Source: CAVSJR01 sp963728285 | GTDB taxonomy: Bacteria; Actinomycetota; UBA4738; HRBIN12 | DNA length: 64,000 nucleotides | NCBI GenBank assembly: GCA_963728285.1 | Contig: CAVSJR010000001.1 | Coordinates: 186,001 to 250,000, forward strand | Reading direction: 5' to 3' | Part shown: piece by piece, positions 43,099 to 51,326 of the stretch | Layout: each line of letters starts with the position of its first letter | Numbering within the stretch: position 1 is the first letter of the stretch | Notes under the pieces: model-generated | Seen by the model: only the letters and a program-made list of their open reading frames with translations | Database searches by the model: none | Told to the model about the DNA's origin: nothing | Translations under genes and position numbers: made by a program

Positions 43099-43155
43099 CG
43101 TACGTTGTACGCTTACTGTGTACGGCACCCTATACGTACGATGTAAGCGTGTCAA
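43099..43155. promoter_or_regulatory. Operator pair and divergent promoters between MMPL and TetR
   Basis: CGTAC-GTT-GTACG (43099-43111) is a perfect palindrome and CGTAC-GAT-GTAAG (43135-43147) a close second copy, 36 bp apart. ACGCTTAC (43109-43116) and GTAAGCGT (43143-43150) form an outer inverted repeat. On the minus strand TTGACA (43150-43155) is a consensus -35 for the exporter that abuts the second site. Probable TetR binding sites. Confidence 0.65.
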
Positions 43156-43174
43156 CGGAACGGAGAGCGAACAA

Positions 43175-43888
43175 ATGGCTGCCACGGCAGGACCCCCCGA
43201 AGAGACCGGCACCGTCCTGGAGGCGAGGGAACGCCGCGAGCCCCTCACCAGGGAGCGAGTGGTCGACGCCGCACTCGCGATCATGGACGCCGAGGGCCTC
43301 GAGGCCGTCACGATGCGGCGCGTCGCGCGAGAGGTCGGCGTCGAGGCGATGTCCCTCTACAACCACGTCCGGGACAAGGACGACCTCCTGCAGGGCGTGT
43401 GCGACCGAGTCATGTCGAGCTTCGACTTCCCGCGGACGACCGGCGACTGGGGCGAGCGATGCCGCGAGGCGGCGCGCTCGTGGCGCCGCCTGCTCGGAGC
43501 CCACCCGGACGTCATGCGGCTGTTCGCCGAGACGCACGGTCCTTCACCGACATCCGCCGACTCGCTTCGCCCGACGGAGTTCGCACTCTCACTGCTGAAG
43601 GAAGCCGGCCTGTCGGATCGTGACACGGTGCAGGCGTTCCACGCGTTCGGCGGCTACATCCAGGGGTTCGTCATGATGGAGGGCGGCTCGATCAAGGGCG
43701 GCCATGGTCCGACGACCGCACGCACCGCCGAGGAACTCTCCGCGACGGTGTCCCAGGAGACGTTCCCATGCCTCCACGCCATGGGGCAGTACTTCGAGGA
43801 GTGCGAGGCCGACGAGCAGTTCGAGTTCGGGCTCGAGCTGCTCATGCGAGGCCTGCAGCACAAGGTCACCAAGCCCGCAGGGGAGTAA
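43175..43888 (+). CDS. TetR-family regulator
   Basis: 237 residues from ATG 43175, ribosome site GGAGAG. The N-terminal helix-turn-helix is VVDAALAIMDAEGLEAVTMRRVAREVGVEAMSLYNHVRDK. The C-terminal domain resembles the TetR_C_1 (tetracycline-repressor type) layout. It is divergent from the MMPL transporter and the operator pair lies between them, so it probably represses the exporter and itself in response to a transported molecule (inference). Confidence 0.9.
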   Translation: MAATAGPPEETGTVLEARERREPLTRERVVDAALAIMDAEGLEAVTMRRVAREVGVEAMSLYNHVRDKDDLLQGVCDRVMSSFDFPRTTGDWGERCREAARSWRRLLGAHPDVMRLFAETHGPSPTSADSLRPTEFALSLLKEAGLSDRDTVQAFHAFGGYIQGFVMMEGGSIKGGHGPTTARTAEELSATVSQETFPCLHAMGQYFEECEADEQFEFGLELLMRGLQHKVTKPAGE

Positions 43889-43908
43889 GCGACCAGGGGG
43901 TTCCAACC

Positions 43909-44250
43909 TTACGGATCGCCCTGCACCCGACCGTGCACATGCATGTCGTGCCAGCCGTCAGAGTGCAGCAGGGCACTCGTCTTCGTGCCCTCGAGCACAA
44001 ACCCTGCATTCAACGCAACCCTGCAAGACCGAGGATTGGCCGCGGCGTGGTGAACCTCCAACCGGTGCAGCCCGAGGTCCTCGAGCGCCCATCGGGCGAC
44101 CTCTCGAGCCGCTTGTGTCGTCACGCCTCGACCCGAAACGCTTTCGTCGTCCAATACGTGACCCTGGGCCTGACCGAACTCGAGATTCACGAGACGGATG
44201 GCTCCTCGATCTCGATGAACTGGACACGGGCCAGCGACTCGTTGTGGCAA
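43909..44250 (-). pseudogene. GNAT C-terminal remnant
   Basis: About 95 residues resemble the end of a GNAT: SVSGRGVTTQAAREVARWALEDLGLHRLEVHH and ANPRSCRVALNAGFVLEGTKTSALLH. The N-terminal half is absent, because the AHSA1 gene begins at once upstream on the same strand. No credible start or ribosome site. A decayed copy, probably silent. Confidence 0.6.
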
Positions 44251-44254
44251 GACT

Positions 44255-44755
44255 CTAGGGTCGCCCGCGGCCCTTGAGGACCTCCAGGTACTCGTCCAGG
44301 CGGTCGTAGGACTCGGCGGCCCCCGACTCCATGCCCGACTCGAGCATCCCGTCGCGATCCTCCACGGTGTCGAGGACTGACGTTGCCCTCACCGTGGTCT
44401 TTCCGTCGTGCTCCTCGAGCGTGAGGGTTTCGACGGAGATGTGGCCGGGCATGCCCTCGTACTCGAACGTCCAGACGATGCGCTCGGGCCGGAGGATCTC
44501 CCGGAACTCCCCGCGAAAGCCGTGCTCCTCGCCCTCGGGGCCGCGGTGGACGATACGCCACTCGCCGCCCGGCCGGAAGTCGATCTCGCAGCTCGCGACC
44601 TCATACTTCCTCGGTCCCCACCAGTTCGACATGTGCTCGCACGAGCTGTGCGCCTCGAAGACGAGCTCGCGCGGCGCGTCGAAGACGCGGCTCATGACGA
44701 TCTCCCGGTCCGACGGCGTCGACACCGTGAGAGTCTTGCTACCGCTTGCGCCCAT
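44255..44755 (-). CDS. AHSA1/SRPBCC family protein
   Basis: 166 residues. START-like fold: REIVMSRVFDAPRELVFEAHSS, WWGPRKYEVASCEIDFRPGGEWRIVH and FRGEFREILRPERIVWTFEYEG. Partner gene of the ArsR regulator, which it follows with a 17-bp overlap. AHSA1 proteins with an ArsR partner are a recurrent actinobacterial pair of unknown substrate. Its C-terminal ESYDRLDEYLEVLKG repeats the end of the ArsR protein. Confidence 0.88.
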   Translation of the reverse strand: MGASGSKTLTVSTPSDREIVMSRVFDAPRELVFEAHSSCEHMSNWWGPRKYEVASCEIDFRPGGEWRIVHRGPEGEEHGFRGEFREILRPERIVWTFEYEGMPGHISVETLTLEEHDGKTTVRATSVLDTVEDRDGMLESGMESGAAESYDRLDEYLEVLKGRGRP

Positions 44756-45101
44756 CGCCCTTCTCCTTTCGTCGTCCCTGGAGCTCGTCCAGGTACTCGT
44801 CCAGCCGGTCGTAGCTCTCCTCCCAGAAAAGGCGGTACCGGTCGGTCCACTCGGCGATCTCCTTGAGCGGCTTCGCCTCGAGCCTGGCCGGCCGACGCTG
44901 CCGCTCCCTGCCCCGTGCGATCAGGCCCGCACGTTCAAGCACCTTCAAGTGCTTGGAGACGGCCGGCAGGCTCATCTCGAAGGGTTCCCCGAGCTCGGTG
45001 ACGGAGGCCTCCCCCGACGCGAGCCGCGCGAGGATCGCCCTCCGCGTTGGATCCGCGAGGGCGCCGAAGGTGCGGTCCAGCCGATCGGTCGTCGTTGGCA
45101 T
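44739..45101 (-). CDS. ArsR-family regulator
   Basis: 120 residues. Winged helix: RTFGALADPTRRAILARLASGEASVTEL and MSLPAVSKHLKVLERAGLI. No metal-binding ELCVCDL-type box is seen, so it is unlikely to be an arsenic sensor. C-terminal FWEESYDRLDEYLDELQG is shared in part with the neighbouring AHSA1 protein. Promoter and operator-like repeat sit immediately upstream, suggesting self-repression. Confidence 0.9.
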   Translation of the reverse strand: MPTTTDRLDRTFGALADPTRRAILARLASGEASVTELGEPFEMSLPAVSKHLKVLERAGLIARGRERQRRPARLEAKPLKEIAEWTDRYRLFWEESYDRLDEYLDELQGRRKEKGDGRKR

Positions 45102-45113
45102 TAAACCCTCCAG

Positions 45114-45160
45114 TTACATAACCTAACGGTAAAATACTGCCTCGGCCCGGCTCTCGTCAA
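45114..45160 (-). promoter_or_regulatory. ArsR/AHSA1 promoter with operator-like repeat
   Basis: Minus strand TTGACG (45155-45160), 18-bp spacer, TATTTT (45131-45136). Downstream, TTAC-N11-GTAA (45114-45132) is an inverted repeat around the start of transcription, in a position for repression by the ArsR protein. The ribosome site GGAGGG follows (45106-45111). Confidence 0.55.
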
Positions 45161-45297
45161 GTGGAGATGCCACCCGTCGGGACGCTCCTCGCCATTCCCC
45201 CACGTCGCCCGATCCGTACGCCGGCATCTCGGAGAAGTGCGCAAAGGTAGACTCCCCCGGCCGACGGAGGCCGTCACGCTCGAAGGAGGCACCCAAC

Positions 45298-45731
45298 ATG
45301 GATTGGACACTCGAGGTCGTCGTGCTACCCGTCAGCGACATCGACCGGGCGACGGAGTTCTACCGCGACAGGGTCGGCTTCCACCTCGACCACGACACGA
45401 AGAACGAGCACATGCACGTCGTGCAGCTCACCCCGAACGGCTCCGGGTGCTCGATCGTGTTCGGCGACCTCCCTCCGCAATGGGAGATGGAGCCCGGCTC
45501 GATGAAGGGGCTGCAGCTCTGCGTGCCGGACGCCAAGGCCGCGCGGCAGGAGCTGCTCGATCGCGGCGTCGACGCCGGCGACATCATGTGTTCAGCGAGG
45601 ACGACGGCGGCACGTTCTTCGGCTTCGCGGATCCGGACGGCAACACGTGGGCAGTGCAGGAGCTGCGCGTGCGGGCCGAGAAGCCCCTCATCCCACCCGA
45701 CGCGCGCGGACGCTTCGGCGCCCAGGGGTGA
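45298..45731 (+). CDS. VOC family protein, frameshifted
   Basis: About 144 residues. N-terminal VVVLPVSDIDRATEFYRDRVGF and HVVQLTPNGSGCSIVFGD, then after a break near 45590 VFSEDDGGTFFGFADPDGNTWAVQEL. One base appears missing. A ribosome site GAAGGAGG lies before ATG 45298. Sequence type is that of the glyoxalase-like group with broad occurrence; substrate unknown. Confidence 0.82.
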
Positions 45732-45767
45732 CGAGCTCGGAGGTGAGGCGTCTCGCGAAGGCCGACC

Positions 45768-46685
45768 TCAGGCGACGACGAGCAGGGCCTCGCGGGCTAG
45801 CTGCACCTCGAGGCGAGTGTGATCCCCCATGGAGTCGCCGTCGACCTGGACCGGAAACACCTCGTCGGAGGTCACGACGACCCTCGAGGCATCGTGTCGA
45901 TAGTCGATGTCGCGTCCGTGCACGTGGCGGGCGGAGCCGAACACCTGCCACGCGATCCTCGGAAGGCTCCGGCGCTTGAGCTTTCGCACCGACAGGACGT
46001 CCAGTCCCTCGTCGAGCGACGCCTCCGGCGTCATTCGAAGGCCACGATCCTTGTAATAGGTGTAGGGGTCGGTGCGCCCGACCATGACCGACAGCGAAGG
46101 GGTGGGCTCCTCGCCGTCGATTCGCACCTCGAGGTCTGGGCGTCGGCCCGCATAGCCGACCATGAGCTCCCACGCGGCCGCCCGGAACGCAGCCCGATCG
46201 AATCGCATCTTCGTCTTGGGAAACTTGGCGTCGAGCCGGCGCATCGCGGCGGCATCCACGCCCGCGCCGCAGTTGACGGCGAAGTATCGACCGTCGGCGC
46301 GGCCGAGGTTGAGCTTGGTCACCTCGTTGTCGAGCGCCCGCGAGATGAGCACGCCGGTCGCCTCAACCGGGGTGGTCGGCAGGCCGAGGGCGCGCACCAG
46401 GATGTTCGTGGCTCCACCGGGGAGCACACCGAGCGCGGTCTCGGTGCCGACCAGTCCATTCAGGGCCTCATTGATCGTGCCGTCGCCCGAGAACACGACG
46501 AGCAGGTCGATGCCGTCCTCCGCGGCCTGCCGCGCCATCTCCGTGGCATGGCCGCGCTCAACCGTCTCCACCACCTCGAGCTTGAAGTCCGCCGAGAGCG
46601 CCTTCTCGATCACCGCCAGGGTCGGGCGCGACACCGTTCGGGCGACGGGGTTGACGACGAGGAGCACTCGGTGGAATCGCTGCAT
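45768..46685 (-). CDS. Diacylglycerol/sphingosine kinase-like lipid kinase
   Basis: 305 residues from ATG 46685. The DAGK catalytic domain has VLLVVNPVARTVS, VVFSGDGTINEALNGL and GVLPGGATNILVRALG, the last two being ATP-binding. C-terminal VFPVQVDGDSMG is the common end of YegS/DagK-type enzymes. Substrate could be diacylglycerol or another lipid. It follows the MoaD-like gene on the same strand. Confidence 0.87.
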   Translation of the reverse strand: MQRFHRVLLVVNPVARTVSRPTLAVIEKALSADFKLEVVETVERGHATEMARQAAEDGIDLLVVFSGDGTINEALNGLVGTETALGVLPGGATNILVRALGLPTTPVEATGVLISRALDNEVTKLNLGRADGRYFAVNCGAGVDAAAMRRLDAKFPKTKMRFDRAAFRAAAWELMVGYAGRRPDLEVRIDGEEPTPSLSVMVGRTDPYTYYKDRGLRMTPEASLDEGLDVLSVRKLKRRSLPRIAWQVFGSARHVHGRDIDYRHDASRVVVTSDEVFPVQVDGDSMGDHTRLEVQLAREALLVVA

Positions 46686-46732
46686 CACGGCAGTGGAAGT
46701 ATCGCAGGACCGACGATTCCGCGCGCACGGAG

Positions 46733-47002
46733 CTAGCCGCAAGCAGGGGCGACGTCCGCCCCGCCCCGGCCGAGGGCTCCGCCCGAGACCGGAGGCAGCA
46801 AGGCCACCTCATCGGTGGGGCCCAGGGGCCGCTCGGGGGTCGCTCGCTCCCCATCGACCACGACCGAGCCCACCCGGGCGATGCGGGCGAACGGCTCGCC
46901 GTATCGCCTGCACAGTGCGTCCACGACCTCGCCGACGGTGGACCCCGGAGCCTCGACCTCGCCTGCGCCGGCCTCCTCGCGAAGGGCCGCGAAGAGCCTC
47001 AC
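46733..47002 (-). CDS. MoaD/ThiS-like sulfur carrier with C-terminal extension
   Basis: 89 residues from GTG 47002, whose codon overlaps the hydrolase stop (GTGA). Ubiquitin-like fold: VRLFAALREEAGAGEVEAPGSTVGEVVDAL, and the end VALLPPVSGG where MoaD proteins normally stop with the Gly-Gly used for thiocarboxylate formation. Here the frame runs 14 residues past GG (ALGRGGADVAPACG). Either processing is needed or the sequence has lost the stop. Other start GTGs at 47011 and 47023 are possible. Confidence 0.75.
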   Translation of the reverse strand: MRLFAALREEAGAGEVEAPGSTVGEVVDALCRRYGEPFARIARVGSVVVDGERATPERPLGPTDEVALLPPVSGGALGRGGADVAPACG

Positions 47003-47811
47003 CCTCGCCACGTCTGGTCCCACCCTTCGTGGATCGATCGCGCGAGTCGCCGCGCCAGCGCCGGCGACAGCCCATCCTCGGCGTGGCCGAACCGCTCGGC
47101 CAGCAGCAGGCGCTTGGGCTCCCCGGCCCCCTCGAACAGGCGAACGGCCTCATCGTGCGCGAACAGATGGTCGTCCTTGCCGTGGACGACCAGCAACGGC
47201 GTGGGCGCGATCTTGGCGACGACCTCCTCCGGGGACTCGGCCCGCTCCCACTCAGAGGGCAGTCGGACGCCGTAGGCGCGCACGAGCCGCCGGCCGCGAG
47301 GGCTGTCGGTGAGCGAACGCATCCGCCGCCATGCCCGAGCGCGGGCGACGTGCCCGTCGTCGTCGTGGGGCCCCCATCTCGCGAGCGACGAGATGGCCAC
47401 GACGTGGTCGACGCCACCGATGAGGGCGGCGTGCCGCACGACCGCGATCGCGCCCATGGAGGTCCCGATGGTCGCGAGCCGGCGGTGCCCCTCGCCTCGA
47501 GCCAGGCGGACCACCGCCTCGACGTCCTCCACCTCCATCCCCCCGAACGAGGACGTCCCGCCGCTCCCGCCGTGTCCGCGCAGATCCACGGAGTAGACGG
47601 TGAACCAGGGGGTCAAGTCCTCGGCGAACCGCGCGAGCCTTGGCTTGCGGTGCCATCCGAACAGGCCGTGGGCGAGTACGGCGGCCGCACGTTCCGCGCT
47701 CGCATCCCCGAGCCTGGTCCCGGCGATCCAGACGCCGTCCACGGTACGGACCCGAAAGGGCTGGGCCGGAACGCGCCACCGCCGGGAGACGAGCCGCTGG
47801 ATCGTCGTCAT
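46999..47811 (-). CDS. Alpha/beta-hydrolase
   Basis: 270 residues. Motifs: VLAHGLFGWHRKPRLARF (oxyanion region), VDLRGHGGSGG, nucleophile elbow GTSMGAIAVV, catalytic Asp in LLVVHGKDDHLF, and His in RFGHAEDG. A cytoplasmic hydrolase, probably an esterase; substrate unknown. The stop overlaps the MoaD-like start, and TACCCT (47821-47826) precedes the ATG by nine bases, sharing the glnR promoter space. Confidence 0.87.
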   Translation of the reverse strand: MTTIQRLVSRRWRVPAQPFRVRTVDGVWIAGTRLGDASAERAAAVLAHGLFGWHRKPRLARFAEDLTPWFTVYSVDLRGHGGSGGTSSFGGMEVEDVEAVVRLARGEGHRRLATIGTSMGAIAVVRHAALIGGVDHVVAISSLARWGPHDDDGHVARARAWRRMRSLTDSPRGRRLVRAYGVRLPSEWERAESPEEVVAKIAPTPLLVVHGKDDHLFAHDEAVRLFEGAGEPKRLLLAERFGHAEDGLSPALARRLARSIHEGWDQTWRG

Positions 47812-47862
47812 GGCAGGTCAAGGGTACCGTTCGGCCGCACGCTGCCGATACACTCGATATTC

Positions 47863-48522
47863 ATGGCCGCGCTGATCCTGCTCTCCGACCGAGGCGCCTC
47901 CGAGGCCCTGCCCGCACTGCCCGCCGCCGGCTTCGACCCGAAGGTCGAGCCGCTGTCGCCCTCGTCGCTGGACTTCGTCCAGGAGCTCGGGCCCGAGGCC
48001 GTTCTCGTCGACGCCGGCGAGAACCCCGCGCAGGGATATCTCGTGCTGCGAGCCCTCCAGGAGCGGGACGCGAGGATCCCCGCCGTCGCGGTCGTGGAGC
48101 GGGCCGACCTCGAGCGATGGGCCTGGGACGAGGTCGCCGAGGACCTCCTCTACCCCGGCGCTCCCGCCGCCGAGATCCGCCTGCGACTCTCCATGCTTCG
48201 GGGCCGCCACGGCGCCGGCGACGGCAGCATCGTTCGCCTCGGGCCGCTCGCCATCGACGTGGACACATACCGCGTGGCGCTGGCGGGCAGGCCGCTGGAC
48301 CTCACGTACAAGGAGTTTGAGCTGCTCCGATACCTGGCGTCCCATCCCGATCGGGTGTTCACTCGCCCGGCGCTGCTGCGCGAGGTATGGGGATTCGATT
48401 TCTACGGCGGCACGCGGACCGTCGACGTGCACGTGCGGCGGCTGCGGGCGAAATTGGGGCCGGAGCATGAGCACCTCGTTGAGACGGTTCGAGGTGTCGG
48501 CTATCGCGCGAGCGACGAATAG
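47863..48522 (+). CDS. glnR: GlnR-like OmpR-family nitrogen regulator
   Basis: 219 residues. N-terminal receiver-like domain (LILLSDRGASEALPALPAAGF) is the GlnR type, an orphan lacking a normal phosphorylation pocket. The C-terminal winged helix reads PLDLTYKEFELLRYLASHPDRVFTRPALL and YGGTRTVDVHVRRLRAKLGPEHEHLVETVRGVGYR. GlnR controls nitrogen genes in actinobacteria. GlnR-box-like sequence occurs before both glnA genes in this window. TACACT (47849-47854) lies eight bases before ATG 47863. No sensor kinase is adjacent, in line with an orphan regulator. Confidence 0.88.
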   Translation: MAALILLSDRGASEALPALPAAGFDPKVEPLSPSSLDFVQELGPEAVLVDAGENPAQGYLVLRALQERDARIPAVAVVERADLERWAWDEVAEDLLYPGAPAAEIRLRLSMLRGRHGAGDGSIVRLGPLAIDVDTYRVALAGRPLDLTYKEFELLRYLASHPDRVFTRPALLREVWGFDFYGGTRTVDVHVRRLRAKLGPEHEHLVETVRGVGYRASDE

Positions 48523-48762
48523 CCGCCGAGGCGGACCTTGACCAGGCGCGCACGCCGAAGGGCGCCCGGCGCCGACACCCGAGCCGTCGATCGGAGACCG
48601 GCACCAAACGACCGCCGGGGAGGAGCGAACGGCCTCCCCCAGTCGATACCCGTAGTTCCTCGTGACTACCGGCAAAGATGGCCGCAAGGGGCTCTGCTCC
48701 GGGGAGGCCCATTTCGCCGACACTAGGGGGGACGATCGACCCGGACCTGGAGGGCGGTGGAA

Positions 48763-48912
48763 ATGAACGCGGTGCTCAGTTCAGCAGCCATCCTGCTGAC
48801 GTTCATCGCCCTCCTCCGGGTCGGAGTTGCCTTCGTTTCCCCGATCCTGCTGTCCTCGACCGTGCCGTCCGAGACCTCCCCCCAGCTGTCCGGACGGCGC
48901 AGCCGGCGCTGA
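48763..48912 (+). CDS. Small single-span membrane protein
   Basis: 49 residues from ATG 48763 with GGAGGGCGG ribosome site. One hydrophobic segment (residues 4-31), then a short polar tail ending SGRRSRR. No family. Support comes from the good ribosome site and membrane-like composition only. Confidence 0.4.
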   Translation: MNAVLSSAAILLTFIALLRVGVAFVSPILLSSTVPSETSPQLSGRRSRR

Positions 48913-49110
48913 CTCTCCTCCCCCACCTCGAACCATCAACGCGGAGGAACCCACAGCGCCGGCACGCCCGGAGCCCCTGCTCACGCATCGGCTTCGGGCT
49001 GCCCTTTTGTGCTTCGCCTGAGGCATTGGCCGTGCCTCGGACGTGTGGGCTTGGGCGGACGGCGGGGCGTCGATCGCGGAAATCGACAAGAGCTCGTGTA
49101 TCGTCGCGCC

Positions 49111-49563
49111 ATGCTCGGCTCCATCCGCCCGGTGATCGCCACCGCCGTCGGAGCCCTGGCTCTGGTCGCTTGCTCCATGGGCACGACGACCTCAGCACCT
49201 CCCGCACCGGACGCGCCGACCGCGAGCGAGGACCCGCCGGGTGCCCCGTCCCCACCGCCGGGATACGAGGAGGCGCGCAAGGAGCTCGAGCGACGCAAAG
49301 CCGCGTATCGAAAGGATCTCGCGGCCTACCGGCGTGCGGTCAAGAACTACGAGACTGCTCAGGAGCGGTACGCGGATGCTCGGGGTCAGTACACCGCGAC
49401 GAGTTCCGAGTACCAGCATCAGCTCGAGCTGTATCAATCGGCCTTGGCGGACTATCGTCAGGCACGCCGGGACTATGAGGCCCTGAAGGAGGAGCGGGTT
49501 GAGCTCGTTGAACTCGCGCGCGAGTTGAAGGATCAACTCCCGCAGGCCTCACCGAGCTCGTAG
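49111..49563 (+). CDS. Coiled-coil lipoprotein
   Basis: 150 residues. Signal peptide with lipobox LVAC at residues 18-21, a Pro-rich spacer (residues 26-50), then a long charged coiled coil rich in Tyr (YEEARKELERRKAAYRKDL and QLELYQSALADYRQARRDY). TATCGT (49099-49104) lies six bases before the ATG, so leaderless. Anchored on the outer face of the membrane; role unknown. Confidence 0.72.
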   Translation: MLGSIRPVIATAVGALALVACSMGTTTSAPPAPDAPTASEDPPGAPSPPPGYEEARKELERRKAAYRKDLAAYRRAVKNYETAQERYADARGQYTATSSEYQHQLELYQSALADYRQARRDYEALKEERVELVELARELKDQLPQASPSS

Positions 49564-49715
49564 TCCTCGGGCTTGCCGAGGATCGCTCGCAGGCCGGCGA
49601 CGTTCCTTCTTTCCTTTGGCAGGTCCTCGTGAAGGGCTGGATCGCATTCAAGATCCATTTCACAACGCTAGTGACCAGGGAATTTGGGTGCTGAACGATG
49701 GCTCGTTGGCGGTCC

Positions 49716-49742
49716 GTAACGCAGAGTTAACGCGAGGGAAAC
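49716..49742 (+). promoter_or_regulatory. GlnR box upstream of glnA
   Basis: Three half-sites at exact 11-bp steps: GTAAC (49716-49720), TTAAC (49727-49731), GAAAC (49738-49742). This fits the actinobacterial GlnR consensus gTnAC-n6-GaAAc. The box ends 21 bp upstream of a possible -10 TACCCT (49764-49769), where an activator would touch RNA polymerase. Confidence 0.75.
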
Positions 49743-49806
49743 CTCGCGCCCGAGGGTCGTCGCTACCCTGACTCGAGAATCGTTCGAGCGCGAAAGGGGA
49801 CCATCG

Positions 49807-51246
49807 GTGGCCACGCCCAGAGACGTTCTCTCCCTGGCGAAGGACTCGGGAGCCGAGATCGCCGATCTTCGGTTCTGCGATCTCCCGGGGCTCATGCAGC
49901 ACTTCTCGATCCCGATCGGGGAGCTCAACGAGGGGCTCTTCGAGGAGGGCATCGGATTCGACGGCTCCTCGATCCGCGGGTTCCAGGAGATCCAGGAGTC
50001 CGACATGCTCCTCGTCGCCGACCCCGACTCCGCGTACATGGATCCATTCACCAAGCACGCCACGATCAACATCAACTGCTTCGTGAAGGATCCGGTGACC
50101 GGGGAGATGTACTCGCGTGATCCGCGCTACATCGCGAGGAAGGCGGAGCTGTATCTGAAGCAGACCGGCATCGCCGACCTCTCGTACTGGGGGCCGGAGG
50201 CCGAGTTCTACATCTTCGACTCGATCCGCTTCGACCAGAACCAGCACGAGGGCTACTACCACATCGACGCCGTGGAAGGCGTGTGGAACGCGGGGCGCGA
50301 GACCGACGGCGCGTCGGCGGATGGGGGCCCGAACCTCGGCTACAAGGTCCGGTACAAGGAGGGGTATTTCCCCCTGCCGCCGATGGATCACTTCCAGGAC
50401 CTCCGCAGCGAGATGGTGCTGAACCTCGAGAAGGTCGGCATCAAGATCGAGGTGCATCACCACGAGGTCGGCACGGCGGGGCAGGCCGAGATCGACATGC
50501 GATACGGCACGCTGCTGGCGACCGCCGACAACGTCATGAAGTACAAGTACGTCGTGAAGAACACGGCGCGCCAAAGCGGCAAGACCGTGACGTTCATGCC
50601 GAAGCCGATCTTCATGGACAACGGCTCGGGGATGCACACGCACCAGAGCCTGTGGAAGAACGACGAGAACCTGTTCTGGGACGAGGTGGGCTACGCGGGC
50701 ATCAGCGACACGGCGCGCTGGTACATCGGCGGGCTGCTCGCGCACGCGCCGGCGCTGCTCGCGTTCACGAATCCGACGACGAACTCCTATCGACGGCTGG
50801 TCCCGGGCTACGAGGCGCCGATCAACCTGGTGTATTCGCAGCGCAATCGAAGCGCCTGCATCAGGATCCCGGTGTTCTCGAAGAGCCCCGCCCAAAAGCG
50901 CCTCGAGTTCCGGACGCCCGACCCGACGTGCAACCCGTACCTCGCGTTCCCGGCGATGCTCATGGCCGGGCTCGACGGCGTGAAGAACAAGATCGAGCCG
51001 CCGGAGCCGATGGACAAGGACCTCTACGACCTGCCGCCGGAGGAGAAGGCGATGGTCAGGCAGGTCCCCGGCTCCCTCGAGGAGGTCCTCGACACGCTGG
51101 AATCGGATCACCAATGGCTGCTCGAGGGCGGCGTGTTCACCCAGGACGTGATCGACACGTGGATCGAGTACAAGCGAGAGCATGAGCTCGACCCGGTGCG
51201 GCTCCGTCCTCACCCGTACGAGTTCTATCTCTACTATGACCTCTGA
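49807..51246 (+). CDS. glnA: Glutamine synthetase type I-beta
   Basis: 479 residues from GTG 49807. Makes glutamine from glutamate, ammonia and ATP. Signatures: GIGFDGSSIRGFQEIQESDM, SYWGPEAEFYIFD, VHHHEVGTAGQAEIDM, NGSGMHTHQSLW, LVPGYEAPINLVYSQRNRSA. The adenylylation tyrosine is present in KDLYDLPPEE near residue 395, matching GlnE control by the enzyme at 52661-55312. GlnR-type box upstream. This is the main assimilatory synthetase. Confidence 0.97.
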   Translation: MATPRDVLSLAKDSGAEIADLRFCDLPGLMQHFSIPIGELNEGLFEEGIGFDGSSIRGFQEIQESDMLLVADPDSAYMDPFTKHATININCFVKDPVTGEMYSRDPRYIARKAELYLKQTGIADLSYWGPEAEFYIFDSIRFDQNQHEGYYHIDAVEGVWNAGRETDGASADGGPNLGYKVRYKEGYFPLPPMDHFQDLRSEMVLNLEKVGIKIEVHHHEVGTAGQAEIDMRYGTLLATADNVMKYKYVVKNTARQSGKTVTFMPKPIFMDNGSGMHTHQSLWKNDENLFWDEVGYAGISDTARWYIGGLLAHAPALLAFTNPTTNSYRRLVPGYEAPINLVYSQRNRSACIRIPVFSKSPAQKRLEFRTPDPTCNPYLAFPAMLMAGLDGVKNKIEPPEPMDKDLYDLPPEEKAMVRQVPGSLEEVLDTLESDHQWLLEGGVFTQDVIDTWIEYKREHELDPVRLRPHPYEFYLYYDL

Positions 51247-51326
51247 GCGATACGCGTCAGACAGCGCGTCGGCCCGGAGCCGTGGCTCACGCAGCCCGTT
51301 CACGGGACGCGCGCGAACGCTGAGTG

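Noticed and set aside
44739..45101. ArsR gene as part of an arsenic resistance system.
   Set aside because: It has no metal-binding Cys motif and its partner is an AHSA1 protein, a known non-arsenic pairing.
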